Shown here: positions 1 through 7,200 of the stretch, piece by piece
How the letters are laid out: the number at the start of each line of letters is the position of its first letter
Position numbering within the stretch: the first letter of the stretch is position 1
Assembly (NCBI GenBank): GCA_902727905.1
Contig: CACVAR010000037.1
Span: 1-9,480, forward strand
Source of the DNA: an uncultured Sulfurovum sp.
GTDB taxonomy: Bacteria > Campylobacterota > Campylobacteria > Campylobacterales > Sulfurovaceae
Direction of reading: 5' to 3'
Length of the DNA stretch: 9,480 nt
Position numbers and translations under genes: made by a program
Notes under the pieces: generated by a model
Told to the model about the DNA's origin: nothing
Databases searched by the model: none
What the model saw: the letters and a program-made list of their open reading frames with translations, nothing else

Positions 1-115
1 TGCTCAAACAAAAATATCGTAATCGACGTAAACGCTATAACTTAAGGGTAAATCTGATTTGTGCATTAATCAACTTTGATAGGAATATGATGGTTTAGTT
101 GGAAGTTTTGCAAGA
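1..115 (+). mobile_element. Right end of an IS5-superfamily insertion sequence (partial)
   Basis: The window opens inside an insertion sequence. It holds the last codons of the transposase (3-98) and, six bases after the stop, the sequence AGTTTTGCAAGA at 104-115. The exact reverse complement of that 12-mer occurs at 9362-9373, just upstream of a transposase start of the same type. It is therefore best read as the inner part of the terminal inverted repeat. The outer tip may extend a few bases beyond 115, where partial matching continues (AC at the tip). No target duplication can be tested because the other IS end is outside the window. Confidence 0.75.
3..98 (+). CDS. Transposase, C-terminal fragment (IS5 superfamily, DDE_Tnp_4-like)
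   Basis: This is an open frame running in from the left edge and stopping at TAG 96-98; 31 residues are visible. It contains QKYRNRRKRYNLRVNLI followed by CALINFD. The pattern RYRNRRKR-(F/Y)-x-LR-x-NLI-(A/C)-x-I-x-N-(Y/F) is the characteristic C-terminal tail of IS5-superfamily transposases with a DDE_Tnp_4 domain. That assignment rests on recalled family sequence, not on a search. The 5' part, with the catalytic DDE residues, lies outside the window. The transposase start at 9396-9480 would fit the N-terminus of the same kind of protein, and both are on the + strand. Confidence 0.75.
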   Translation, partial: LKQKYRNRRKRYNLRVNLICALINFDRNMMV

Positions 116-193
116 AGTCTATTAAAACAAATCGACATAAAATAAAAACTTCGCCGAAAGGCTTAATAAAGCTAAATACTCACCCAAATATAA

Positions 194-213
194 GGTGTGA
201 TAGCAATCACTCC
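194..213. promoter_or_regulatory. CRP-like palindrome upstream of the nspC promoter
   Basis: TGTGA-N6-TCACT at 196-211 lies inside a slightly longer imperfect dyad, GG-T-GTGAT-AGCA-ATCAC-T-CC (194-213). It resembles the CRP/FNR-family half-site layout TGTGA-N6-TCACA, with one mismatch in the second half. Its centre (203.5) is about 38 bp upstream of the start predicted from the -10 box at 229-234, close to a class II activator position. It could instead be a small RNA hairpin or chance. The regulator is not known from this window. Confidence 0.35.
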
Positions 214-220
214 CTACAAG

Positions 221-234
221 TTTTTTGCTATAAT
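221..234 (+). promoter_or_regulatory. Sigma-70 extended -10 promoter, probably for nspC
   Basis: The sequence TTTTTTGCTATAAT is a T run followed by TGC and a perfect TATAAT box at 229-234. This is the usual housekeeping promoter form in Campylobacterota, where a -35 box is often absent. Transcription should begin near 241, giving a leader of about 205 nt to nspC that contains the whole REPIN-like element. No better promoter is visible closer to nspC. Confidence 0.6.
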
Positions 235-274
235 AATTTTAGAAATAAAAATTGCCAAAATCATTAGAAATTTT

Positions 275-420
275 GTAGGTCGGGCTGCCCTCTGCCCGAC
301 ATAAATATACATACCAAAATATTTAATCCTTCAATGAAAAATCGAATGCCAACAGAATTTTATTATATTGAATTTTTATACTATACCAAATTGTGTCGGG
401 CAGAGGGCAGCCCGACCTAC
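275..420. repeat. REPIN-like element: two inverted GTAG-headed REP sequences
   Basis: Two 27-bp arms, 275-301 and 394-420, are perfect reverse complements separated by 92 bp. Each arm starts with GTAG and then carries its own palindrome: GTCGGGC, an 8-base loop, GCCCGAC. This matches the architecture known for REP sequences mobilised by REP-associated tyrosine transposases (RAYTs): a GTAG/GTRG head, an imperfect palindrome, and pairing into an inverted doublet (REPIN) of roughly 100-150 bp. The arms are strongly GC-rich in an AT-rich window, while the spacer is AT-rich. No RAYT gene is in the window. In the nspC transcript the element could fold either as one long hairpin or as two small ones. 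Confidence 0.7.
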
Positions 421-435
421 CCAAATTTTCTATCT

Positions 436-441
436 AAAGGA
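436..441 (+). promoter_or_regulatory. Ribosome binding site of nspC
   Basis: AAAGGA ends five bases before the ATG at 447, which fixes the start. It lies only 15 bases after the second REP arm, so folding of that arm in the mRNA could come close to the ribosome site. Confidence 0.7.
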
Positions 442-446
442 AACAC

Positions 447-1577
447 ATGCAAACTCCCTACTGGCTACTAGAAGAACAACTCCTAGAAAACAACTTAAAA
501 ACCCTCACTCACATCAAAGAGCAAACGGGTGTTAAAATTTTACTAGCCTTAAAAGGCTACGCCCTTTGGAAAAGCTTTCCTTTGGTTTCAAAATACCTTG
601 ATGGCTGTTGTGCTTCTGGACTGCAGGAAGCCAAACTCTCTCATGAAACATTTCAAAAAGAGACCCATACTTATAGCCCTGCTTTTAAAGAAGAAGACAT
701 AGAAGAGATAGCTAAAATTTCTCATCATCTTGTGTTTAACTCACCCTCTCAATTTCAACGCTTTTCATCTTTAGCTAAAGAGCATAATCCAAACATCTCT
801 TTGGGATTACGGGTAAACCCTGAGTACTCTGAGTCACCTGTGGAGCTTTACAATCCTTGTGGAGCTTATTCGCGACTCGGTACGACCATCGATAATTTTG
901 ATAGATTACTTATAAGTGAAATTGGACAAAGTGTTGATGGTTTTCATTTTCATGCCCTTTGTGAACAAGACAGTTCGGCACTTGAAAATGTTTTAGTAGC
1001 TTTTGAAACAAAATTTGGAACCTATTTAAACAAACTAAAGTGGGTTAACTTTGGTGGAGGTCATCACATTACCCGTAAAGGTTATGACGTAGAAAAACTC
1101 ATCAAGCTCTTAAACAACTTTAAAAACAAATACCCTCACCTAGAAATCTACCTTGAACCTGGAGAAGCTGTGGGTTGGGAGACGGGAACTTTGGTAACTT
1201 CTGTACTTGACATTGTACATAACAAAATGGAGATTGCCATTCTTGACACATCAGCCGAAGCACAAATGCCTGACACCATCATCATGCCGTATAGAGCAGA
1301 GGTACGTGGTAGTGGAACAGCTGGAGAGAAAAAACATACCTATAGATTGGCTGGAAACACTTGTTTAGCAGGTGACATTATGGGGGACTACTCTTTTGAT
1401 ACACCCTTGCAAATAGGAGACAAAATCATCTTTGAAGACCAAATGCACTACACCATGGTGAAAGCCAGTACTTTCAATGGGGTTCCGTTGCCTTCCATTG
1501 TTATTAAACGGCTTGATGGGACGATGGAAGTTGTTAGAGAATTTGGCTATGAGGATTTTAAAAATAGATTATCATAG
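447..1577 (+). CDS. nspC: Carboxynorspermidine decarboxylase
   Basis: This is a PLP-dependent fold-type III decarboxylase that converts carboxynorspermidine or carboxyspermidine to norspermidine or spermidine. It is the last step of the aspartate-semialdehyde-dependent polyamine route that replaces SpeD/SpeE in Campylobacterota and Vibrio. It is cytosolic. At 376 residues it has normal length and looks intact. Visible landmarks are the Schiff-base lysine in LALKGYALW (K36), FHFHALCE after the barrel strand, the glycine loop FGGGHH (202-207) and EPGE (237-240) for phosphate binding, and the catalytic cysteine in GNTCLAGD (C306). The start is supported by AAAGGA at 436-441. No carboxynorspermidine dehydrogenase gene lies beside it, which is common in this phylum. 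Its expression probably comes from the promoter at 221-234 through the REPIN-containing leader. Confidence 0.93.
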   Translation: MQTPYWLLEEQLLENNLKTLTHIKEQTGVKILLALKGYALWKSFPLVSKYLDGCCASGLQEAKLSHETFQKETHTYSPAFKEEDIEEIAKISHHLVFNSPSQFQRFSSLAKEHNPNISLGLRVNPEYSESPVELYNPCGAYSRLGTTIDNFDRLLISEIGQSVDGFHFHALCEQDSSALENVLVAFETKFGTYLNKLKWVNFGGGHHITRKGYDVEKLIKLLNNFKNKYPHLEIYLEPGEAVGWETGTLVTSVLDIVHNKMEIAILDTSAEAQMPDTIIMPYRAEVRGSGTAGEKKHTYRLAGNTCLAGDIMGDYSFDTPLQIGDKIIFEDQMHYTMVKASTFNGVPLPSIVIKRLDGTMEVVREFGYEDFKNRLS

Positions 1578-1622
1578 AAATAATATTTAATATTTTTAAA
1601 CATTAAAAAATAACTTTTATTA

Positions 1623-1628
1623 TATAAT
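1623..1628 (+). promoter_or_regulatory. Probable -10 box for the three-repeat secreted protein
   Basis: A TATAAT at 1623-1628 lies in the 88-bp gap after nspC, following the T-rich stretch CTTTTATTA. Transcription would start near 1635, with a leader of about 30 nt to the ATG at 1666 that contains AAAAAGGAAA as ribosome site. A second TATAAT at 1644-1649 is too close to the start codon to be useful. The whole gap is very AT-rich, so chance matches are likely. Confidence 0.4.
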
Positions 1629-1665
1629 TAACAGCTAGACCATTATAATAAAAAAGGAAACAATA

Positions 1666-2592
1666 ATGTTTAAATATATACTACTGACTTTAGCCACAGT
1701 CATTACATTACATGCAGCAGCAAATATAGAAGTCAAAAAAATAGACGGTTCAAATATTGTACTTTCAAGTACCATAGCAGATAAAGCATGGATAGGAATA
1801 TATAGAGTTGGTACAACTAATGATTGGGAAAATGTACAAGCATGGCAATGGGTAATTAGTGATTCAACAGGTATCTACATCGGAAAAATGTAAAATGGTA
1901 ACTATGAAGCAAGACTATTTTACAATAACTCATTCATAACAGAAGCTGCAATTGCATTTACACGTAATGCAGGCCCAGGTGCTATATATACGCCATTATC
2001 AGATCGTAGTATTACACAAAACTTCAGTTCTAACTTCACACTTGACTTTGGAAAAGTAATCTATCCTCTTTCTGGACTTGAAGAAGGAACAGACTGGATT
2101 GGAATCTACCATAAAGAAGATGTACCAACACGTGAAAACTTATTGGCATGGGGATATTTAACTAAAATAGATTACTTCAATTCAAAAGCAAATATGGAAA
2201 CACTTGACCATAAGAAACTCTCTGTAGGTGAATACAAAATGATTTACCACTACAACAACAATTATAAAGAGGTAGGTGTCAACAAAATATTAACTGTTAC
2301 AAAATCTAACATAATTTATGATACAAAATTTTCTTTACAATTAGACAACTACCACATCATCCAACAAGAGCTTGATTGGATTGCAATTTTTAGAAAAGAT
2401 GCAGAACCCATTAAAGAAAATATAGTTGCTTGGTCTTATATCAAAGACATTCCTTGGTCTTATAGTTTGGATAATGAAGAGTCTATTTATAATTTTCATT
2501 TTAAAAATATTCCCGCTTCATTTAAAGGAAAACCCTATAAAGCCATACTCTATTCAAATGATAGCTATGAAATAATTGGACAAACACCTTAG
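1666..2592 (+). pseudogene. Secreted protein with three DWIGIY-type beta repeats, interrupted by an in-frame stop
   Basis: This is one reading frame of 309 codons with a single in-frame TAA at 1891-1893 (codon 76) and no frame change; the protein pattern runs straight through it. Residues 1-19 are a Sec signal peptide (MFKYILLTLATVITLHAAA). Three repeats follow, each with an opening W-I-(G/A)-I-(Y/F) strand (W42, W144, W238), a middle EN-x-x-AW-x-(Y/W) motif, and a closing G-x-Y-x-A/M-x-L/I-x-Y/x-N-(N/D)-x-(F/Y) strand. The TAA falls just before the closing strand of repeat 1 (NGNYEARLFYNNSF). The layout recalls the SKICH-like beta-sandwich family (DWVGIF...), but that is only a resemblance. 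Its function is unknown and it is probably periplasmic or surface exposed. Restart at the ATG 2143 would give only the last 149 residues without a signal peptide. The stop could be a recent nonsense mutation, a read error or a recoded stop. Confidence 0.75.
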
Positions 2593-2634
2593 AGCATATG
2601 AATAGTAAAACTCTATGTTTCTACCTCTATCTTT

Positions 2635-2660
2635 AGAAGTAAACAATTCAGTTTACTTCT
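2635..2660. terminator. Hairpin between convergent genes
   Basis: The perfect 10-bp inverted repeat AGAAGTAAAC / GTTTACTTCT with a six-base loop sits in the 68-bp gap between the convergent ends of the 1666 gene and the DUF2461 gene. Its position suits a bidirectional terminator. However, the stem has only three G-C pairs and no clear U run follows on either strand, so it is not a classical intrinsic terminator. It may instead protect 3' ends. Confidence 0.45.
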
Positions 2661-3347
2661 CTAAGCTCCATACAAAGTCAAGCCATAAACCCACTCTTGT
2701 AATGGCATCATATCTTCATAAATTTTAAAGTTTTTATAAATAATCTTCTCAGAATGAAAATCTTCATCAGGAACAAACGTAGTGAAAGCGTACATTGAAC
2801 GAAAAAGCGATAGGTAAACATGGCTATCATCTTTATCAAAACCTCTAGGGTATCGTTTATATGCTGGTTCAGGAAATTGATAACCCTTAGCTTTTAACGC
2901 TTCAACAATAACATGAAGTTCAGCTCTTCTGTCTTTATCTTGAATGTACTCTCTATAAATGGCTAAAAGAGGTGGTTTAAAGTTTCGTATGCCAGTGGCT
3001 ACAAAAACTTCTTTTGAATCATAATGCATGTAAAAAGAAGAACTCTGCATTCGGTGTGTTTGACCTTGCCAAAAGATAATACCAATGCGTGTTTTAATAG
3101 GGTCATCTAAATGGTAACGAGCATCACGGTAGATTTTATAAAGGGATTTATTTATTTTAGGAATGGCATTAATAGTAGGAACTAAGATTTGTAGATGTTC
3201 ACCCATCTCAGCCACATAAGCTTTGTTGGGTTCAACAATATATTTGTCGTAACGGTCTCGATTAGCATCAAGCCACTCTTTTGAATTGTTGATGATGATT
3301 TCATCTAAAAAGTCTAAACCTTTTTTTGGAAAACCTTGAAAATCCAT
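2661..3347 (-). CDS. DUF2461 (TIGR02453) family protein
   Basis: This matches the conserved bacterial DUF2461 family of unknown biochemical function. Landmarks are the N-terminal GFPKKGLDFLDEI followed by NNSKEWLDANRDRYD, then the central YRDARYHLDDPIKTRIGI and the strand SSSFYMHYD. These correspond to the family pattern F-x-GF...F-L-x-x-L-x-x-NN-x-x-x-W and R-D-x-R-F-...-D-K-x-P-Y-K/R. The protein has no signal peptide and is probably cytosolic. I place the start at the ATG 3347 (228 residues). The upstream ATG at 3380 lies inside a TATAAT box (3384-3379), would precede the predicted transcription start (about 3372), and has no Shine-Dalgarno sequence. The 3347 start has GAGGA upstream and begins MDFQGF, as the family usually does. 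With the upstream start it would be 239 residues. It is divergent from the exported operon at 3468. Confidence 0.85.
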   Translation of the reverse strand: MDFQGFPKKGLDFLDEIIINNSKEWLDANRDRYDKYIVEPNKAYVAEMGEHLQILVPTINAIPKINKSLYKIYRDARYHLDDPIKTRIGIIFWQGQTHRMQSSSFYMHYDSKEVFVATGIRNFKPPLLAIYREYIQDKDRRAELHVIVEALKAKGYQFPEPAYKRYPRGFDKDDSHVYLSLFRSMYAFTTFVPDEDFHSEKIIYKNFKIYEDMMPLQEWVYGLTLYGA

Positions 3348-3378
3348 TAATCTACCATCCTCATCAAAAACTTTTAGC

Positions 3379-3384
3379 ATTATA
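3379..3384 (-). promoter_or_regulatory. Extended -10 promoter for the DUF2461 gene
   Basis: On the minus strand TGATATAAT reads as TGn-TATAAT, an extended -10 box occupying 3384-3379. The predicted start is near 3372, giving a leader of about 25 nt to the ATG at 3347. The box overlaps the alternative ATG at 3380, which argues against that codon. Confidence 0.5.
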
Positions 3385-3402
3385 TCATTGCTATCTTTTT
3401 TA

Positions 3403-3425
3403 TTTCATAAACTATATTTATGAAA
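3403..3425. promoter_or_regulatory. Perfect inverted repeat in the divergent promoter region (candidate operator)
   Basis: TTTCATAAA-CTATA-TTTATGAAA is a perfect 9-bp inverted repeat with a 5-bp spacer. It is centred at 3414, in the middle of the gap between the DUF2461 gene and the exported operon. From the two -10 boxes the centre is about 42 bp upstream of the minus-strand start and about 41 bp upstream of the plus-strand start. A single dimeric regulator could therefore contact both promoters. The bound protein cannot be named. Confidence 0.5.
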
Positions 3426-3439
3426 CTCACAGTTTTAAG

Positions 3440-3448
3440 TGCTAAAAT
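3440..3448 (+). promoter_or_regulatory. Extended -10 promoter of the exported-protein operon
   Basis: TGCTAAAAT gives TGn plus TAAAAT at 3443-3448. Transcription would start near 3455, leaving a leader of about 13 nt that contains the ribosome site AGAGGAG, six bases before the ATG at 3468. No other promoter is obvious within the operon, whose genes overlap or nearly touch. Confidence 0.5.
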
Positions 3449-3467
3449 TTAATAAGAGGAGAACATC

Positions 3468-4259
3468 ATGAAATACTTAGTTCTTTCACTGTTTTTAACC
3501 ATAAAAGCCTTTTCTACACCAATTATAATTCAATACTACCAAGAAATTTATAATGATACTTCTATTAATCACGATATCTTAACTTATAAGCTTTATCAGA
3601 AATATAATCATTGGCATGCCAAAGAGACAAAGTATCAAGATGCATTATCTATTGTCCCTTATATCAAAGAGGACTCTATACAACTCTCCCAAGAGATGGG
3701 TGATGGTCGTGAAACCATTGACATTAAACTGTGGGGAGAAAAAGGTACTGCTCCCCTAATGGTTATGACAAAAAACTATTTTTCAGATAAGCATCTTCAA
3801 AGCTCTAAGATTACTTTCTTAGTAAAGGAGTATAAAAAATGGCATAAAATCACCCCTTTAAAAGAGATTGGTTTAGAGAGTTTTTTACAAGAGACCATGA
3901 GTATCAAAGATCTAAATGTTTTAAAAAGTATAGGAATTATTATTTTTTATGACATACAACAAAAAGGGAACTCTCTCTTTTTACGATTGGCAATTAATAA
4001 AAAGATTATAAACAAAATTTGTCAACACGATACATCATTAAAAGTGGATAATAGAGAAGATTATCTCTACTATTGTGAAAGTTTACAAGGAAAATTAAAA
4101 CCACCCATCCATTTTATATGGAATGGTCAAAAACAACAGCTGATAGAAAATAAGACTGTAAACTCTAAAACACTTTCAGCTCAACCCTCAATAGAGGACT
4201 TATATGAAAAAATAAAAACAAAACGTACTATCTTATTAGAAAGGTACCATCATGAATAA
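3468..4259 (+). CDS. Exported protein of unknown function, first gene of the operon
   Basis: This 263-residue protein is not recognised. Residues 1-16 form a Sec signal peptide (MKYLVLSLFLTIKAFS), so the product is periplasmic or outer-surface. The mature part alternates short beta-like segments (TIDIKLWGE, SSKITFLVKEYKKW, GNSLFLRLAINKK) and ends in a charged helical tail (SIEDLYEKIKTKRTILLERYHHE). Cysteines C185 and C203 are close enough to form a disulfide. The start is fixed by AGGAG at 3457-3461. Its stop overlaps the start of the 1002-residue gene by 8 nt, so the two are probably translationally coupled and may act together. No catalytic motif is visible. An accessory, chaperone or partner role for the next protein is conceivable but is only inferred from context. 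Confidence 0.8.
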   Translation: MKYLVLSLFLTIKAFSTPIIIQYYQEIYNDTSINHDILTYKLYQKYNHWHAKETKYQDALSIVPYIKEDSIQLSQEMGDGRETIDIKLWGEKGTAPLMVMTKNYFSDKHLQSSKITFLVKEYKKWHKITPLKEIGLESFLQETMSIKDLNVLKSIGIIIFYDIQQKGNSLFLRLAINKKIINKICQHDTSLKVDNREDYLYYCESLQGKLKPPIHFIWNGQKQQLIENKTVNSKTLSAQPSIEDLYEKIKTKRTILLERYHHE

Positions 4260-7200
4260 GTTCATCAAAACAGCTCTATTGTCTATCATGCTTATTGGGT
4301 TTTTAAATGCTACAGATTTTCAAAATGATTTACGACGTACTAATGAGTATAAAGTTAAAAGACCAAAGTTAGTAACAGAAGCACAATCAAGACTAAAATC
4401 TCATAAAATTCTTGCTAAAAGCAGAAGTAATGGAACATTTATCATTACCGTTGAAGGCGTGTGTCACGAAGAGTTCATGCAAGAGTATGGATCTTTATTA
4501 ACAGTTAACATGATTGTTTATAAAGATGAGGATGAAGTCGCTGACATAAGTGGTCTTAGAAAAAAGTCTAAACGTATTTCCGAACACAAATATCCAAGTA
4601 AGTATGCAGGATTAGATGGAAAAAAAATGATTTATAGCAATACCATCGAAGAAGTCACTAAGATTTTTAATTATAGTGACAGTTCTGATGGTAAAGAGCA
4701 TAACTATATTATCGCTTTTGAAGTAAAAACCAAAGATGGTCATTATATACTCGCCAAATATCAAGAGTTTGATACACACGAAAAAAATACGACTGATAAT
4801 AAAAATTTAATAACTCCTGATTTACCTGATAAATTAGAACAAAAAATGATTAACGCCAAAATTACCAAACTGAAAAATGTTATCAACAGTATACGACAGA
4901 GTATTAACGAAGCTCAGCAAAAATGTAAAAAAGATTTAACACGTATCAATCAAAAAATGAATCATCTTAATGGTTTATCACAGAGTGAAAAAGAAAAAAT
5001 AAATTTTAAACAAAAAATAGATGAATGGAAAAACTACACCATCATTAAATCACAAAGAATGCTCAATGGAGAGTGTCCTGTCAATATGGGTTATGGTGAG
5101 ATATCCGTTGCCAAAGCACAAGAAAAAACAGATGCTTATCTCAAAGAGATTCAAACACTCAATAAAAAAACAATCCCTAAAATCACCACAAATAATATAA
5201 ATACCTTAGAGCAAAAATATATTCAAGGCTTCACATCAAATAACAACACAGAGATAGACAAACTCAAAAAGATACATCAAGCTATGCTAAGAAAAGTAGA
5301 CAGCCTTTTACCAAGTAGTGAACTGCCCTCTTACTTTGCTTCACTAGGATTTAGTACCCCACCCGAGCAAGACCCAAAAGCCCTAAAACTGTGGCGTAAC
5401 AAAATCAAAAGCATACTGAACCAAGGATGGATCTATGCCCTCTCCACCCAAGAGATTGTGGCTGTTAAAAATGAACTCAAAAAACATATTGTACTGCTTA
5501 ATAAATACCGTGATGCCCACAAATTTTCAGAAGATGCCGTCTACCAAATTGTTGAAGCCAATCAACAACTAACCAACGATTTAATTACAGCCATTCCAGG
5601 TGTTGATGATGCCACAGATATTTTAGGTCTAATCCGAGGAGAAGACCTTGCTGGAAACAAACTTACGCTACTCGACTACATGATGCAGTTTGGACTAGCA
5701 GCTATGTTAAAACTCTCTTCAAATAAAAGTTTTAAAAAAGCACTTAAAAAAACCTCTGAACAAATTGATGTTTTGAAAAAAGGTACTAAAAGTTCTTTAG
5801 CACGAAAAATGAATGTGGTGATTGAAAAGCTAGAGATTGATCCCAAAAAACTCTCTAAAAAAAGGGTTACGCAAAATAAACTACGGGTGAGTAAAATGGA
5901 GGTATTGAACTCTACTCAGTGGAAAGAGAGTCAAGAAATATTTAAACGTGCCCAAAAAAGTGCAACAAACAAAGTTAAAAAACTAAAAAAAATTATTGAT
6001 GAAGGAACAGATAAAGAGGTTAAACGTGCCATTGAACAACTCTACAAAGATAAATCAGCTAAAACCCTGCTCATCGGAACGCCTGCCTTTCAAGATCTTC
6101 AAGAAAAAACAGTCAAAAAAATGGGCGAAATTTATGATAAAGTAGACAACAAAGTAATCCAGTCGCTTACAGATGACGAGCATGTCAAAAAGTACATGAA
6201 ACGTTATGCTAATGAAGGAAAAATGCTTAAAATAGAGACCCTTAATGTAACCAATGCCAAAACAAAAATATCACTAGGACGTGACCGTGATGTAACCTTT
6301 TATGCTGTATTTGAAAAAAATGGTAAAACAAAACGTTTTGAAGTTCCCCATCATTTAGCAGAAGAGACCTATAAGAAAGAGCTCTTTTTAAACTATCGTG
6401 GAAAAGTCTCCAAGAGTACAAAAGAACTTAACAAATTTTACGATGAAATGGAACAGGTAGTCACATCAAGTAAACATATGGAAGCCTACTCTATTCCAAA
6501 AGGTGTTACGATTGAGGATTTCTTTAAAAAGGATGCCCTACATGGTTTTGGCAATATCGAAGACCAAGTTAAAACCGTCAAAATTAAATCGCAAGAGTTT
6601 TTTAATGAGTCCCAAAAATATGCCAAAATGAGTGCAGAATTAAAAAAGAGTAATCCTAATAAAGCAATTTTCTACAAAGTTAAAGAGATGCAAGAGATGA
6701 CTGAAGAAATGAGACAAGCCAGTAAACAGTATAAAAACATGATTCTACCAAGGGCTAAAAAGTATCTAGGAAGTAGCCATAAGATTCCTTTTGAAATAAG
6801 TGAAACCATGAGGCTTTATGATGAAGTAGGAAAAGGGTTAATTAGTCCTGATGAAGTGAATGCCCTTATCAAAAAGGTATTTAAAAAATCACCTAATGAT
6901 GTCATTAGCAACACAGCAACCTACCTACAAAAACTTGAAGTAGTAAGTAAAGTAGCCTATAACAAAGCACAAAAAAGTATGCTAACAAAAACGCTTAAAG
7001 GATTAAAACGTATCCCTACTAGTAGAGGTTTTACTCAAGCCATTCGTATCTCAAATCAATCACTACGTAAAAGAGAACTTAATGTACAAGAGTTCAGCAA
7101 GATACGTCAAGATTTTTTTAAAGACCACCTTGCTAATTTCTCTAAAGAGGCTAAAGAGAAAAAAGCACTATTGACATGGATAGAGAAAGCCTACCCTAAA

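Larger units (their letters stand above)
116..446. other. Non-coding leader between the IS end and nspC
   Basis: No gene is supported in this 331-base stretch. A frame open from 118 to about 270 reads as K/N-rich low-complexity sequence with no start or ribosome site. The stretch holds, in order, an imperfect palindrome (194-213), an extended -10 promoter (221-234), a REPIN-like inverted pair of GC-rich arms (275-420), and the nspC ribosome binding site AAAGGA (436-441). Bases 116-190 show nothing recognisable; they may be a remnant of whatever the IS inserted into. Confidence 0.7.

Noticed and set aside
118..270. Open frame of about 50 codons between the IS end and nspC
   Set aside because: It has no start codon or ribosome site, is K/N-rich, and overlaps a clear promoter; it does not continue the truncated lipoprotein in any recognisable way.
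368..382. TTGAAT and TATACT inside the REPIN spacer as a promoter
   Set aside because: The spacing is only a few bases and the spacer is AT-rich throughout; the promoter at 221-234 is much better.
1578..1622. Possible intrinsic terminator after nspC
   Set aside because: Only AT runs are present; no stable stem with a following T run can be drawn.
2143..2592. Separate 149-residue gene
   Set aside because: It is in the same frame as the 1666 gene, lacks a signal peptide and ribosome site, and starts in the middle of repeat 2.
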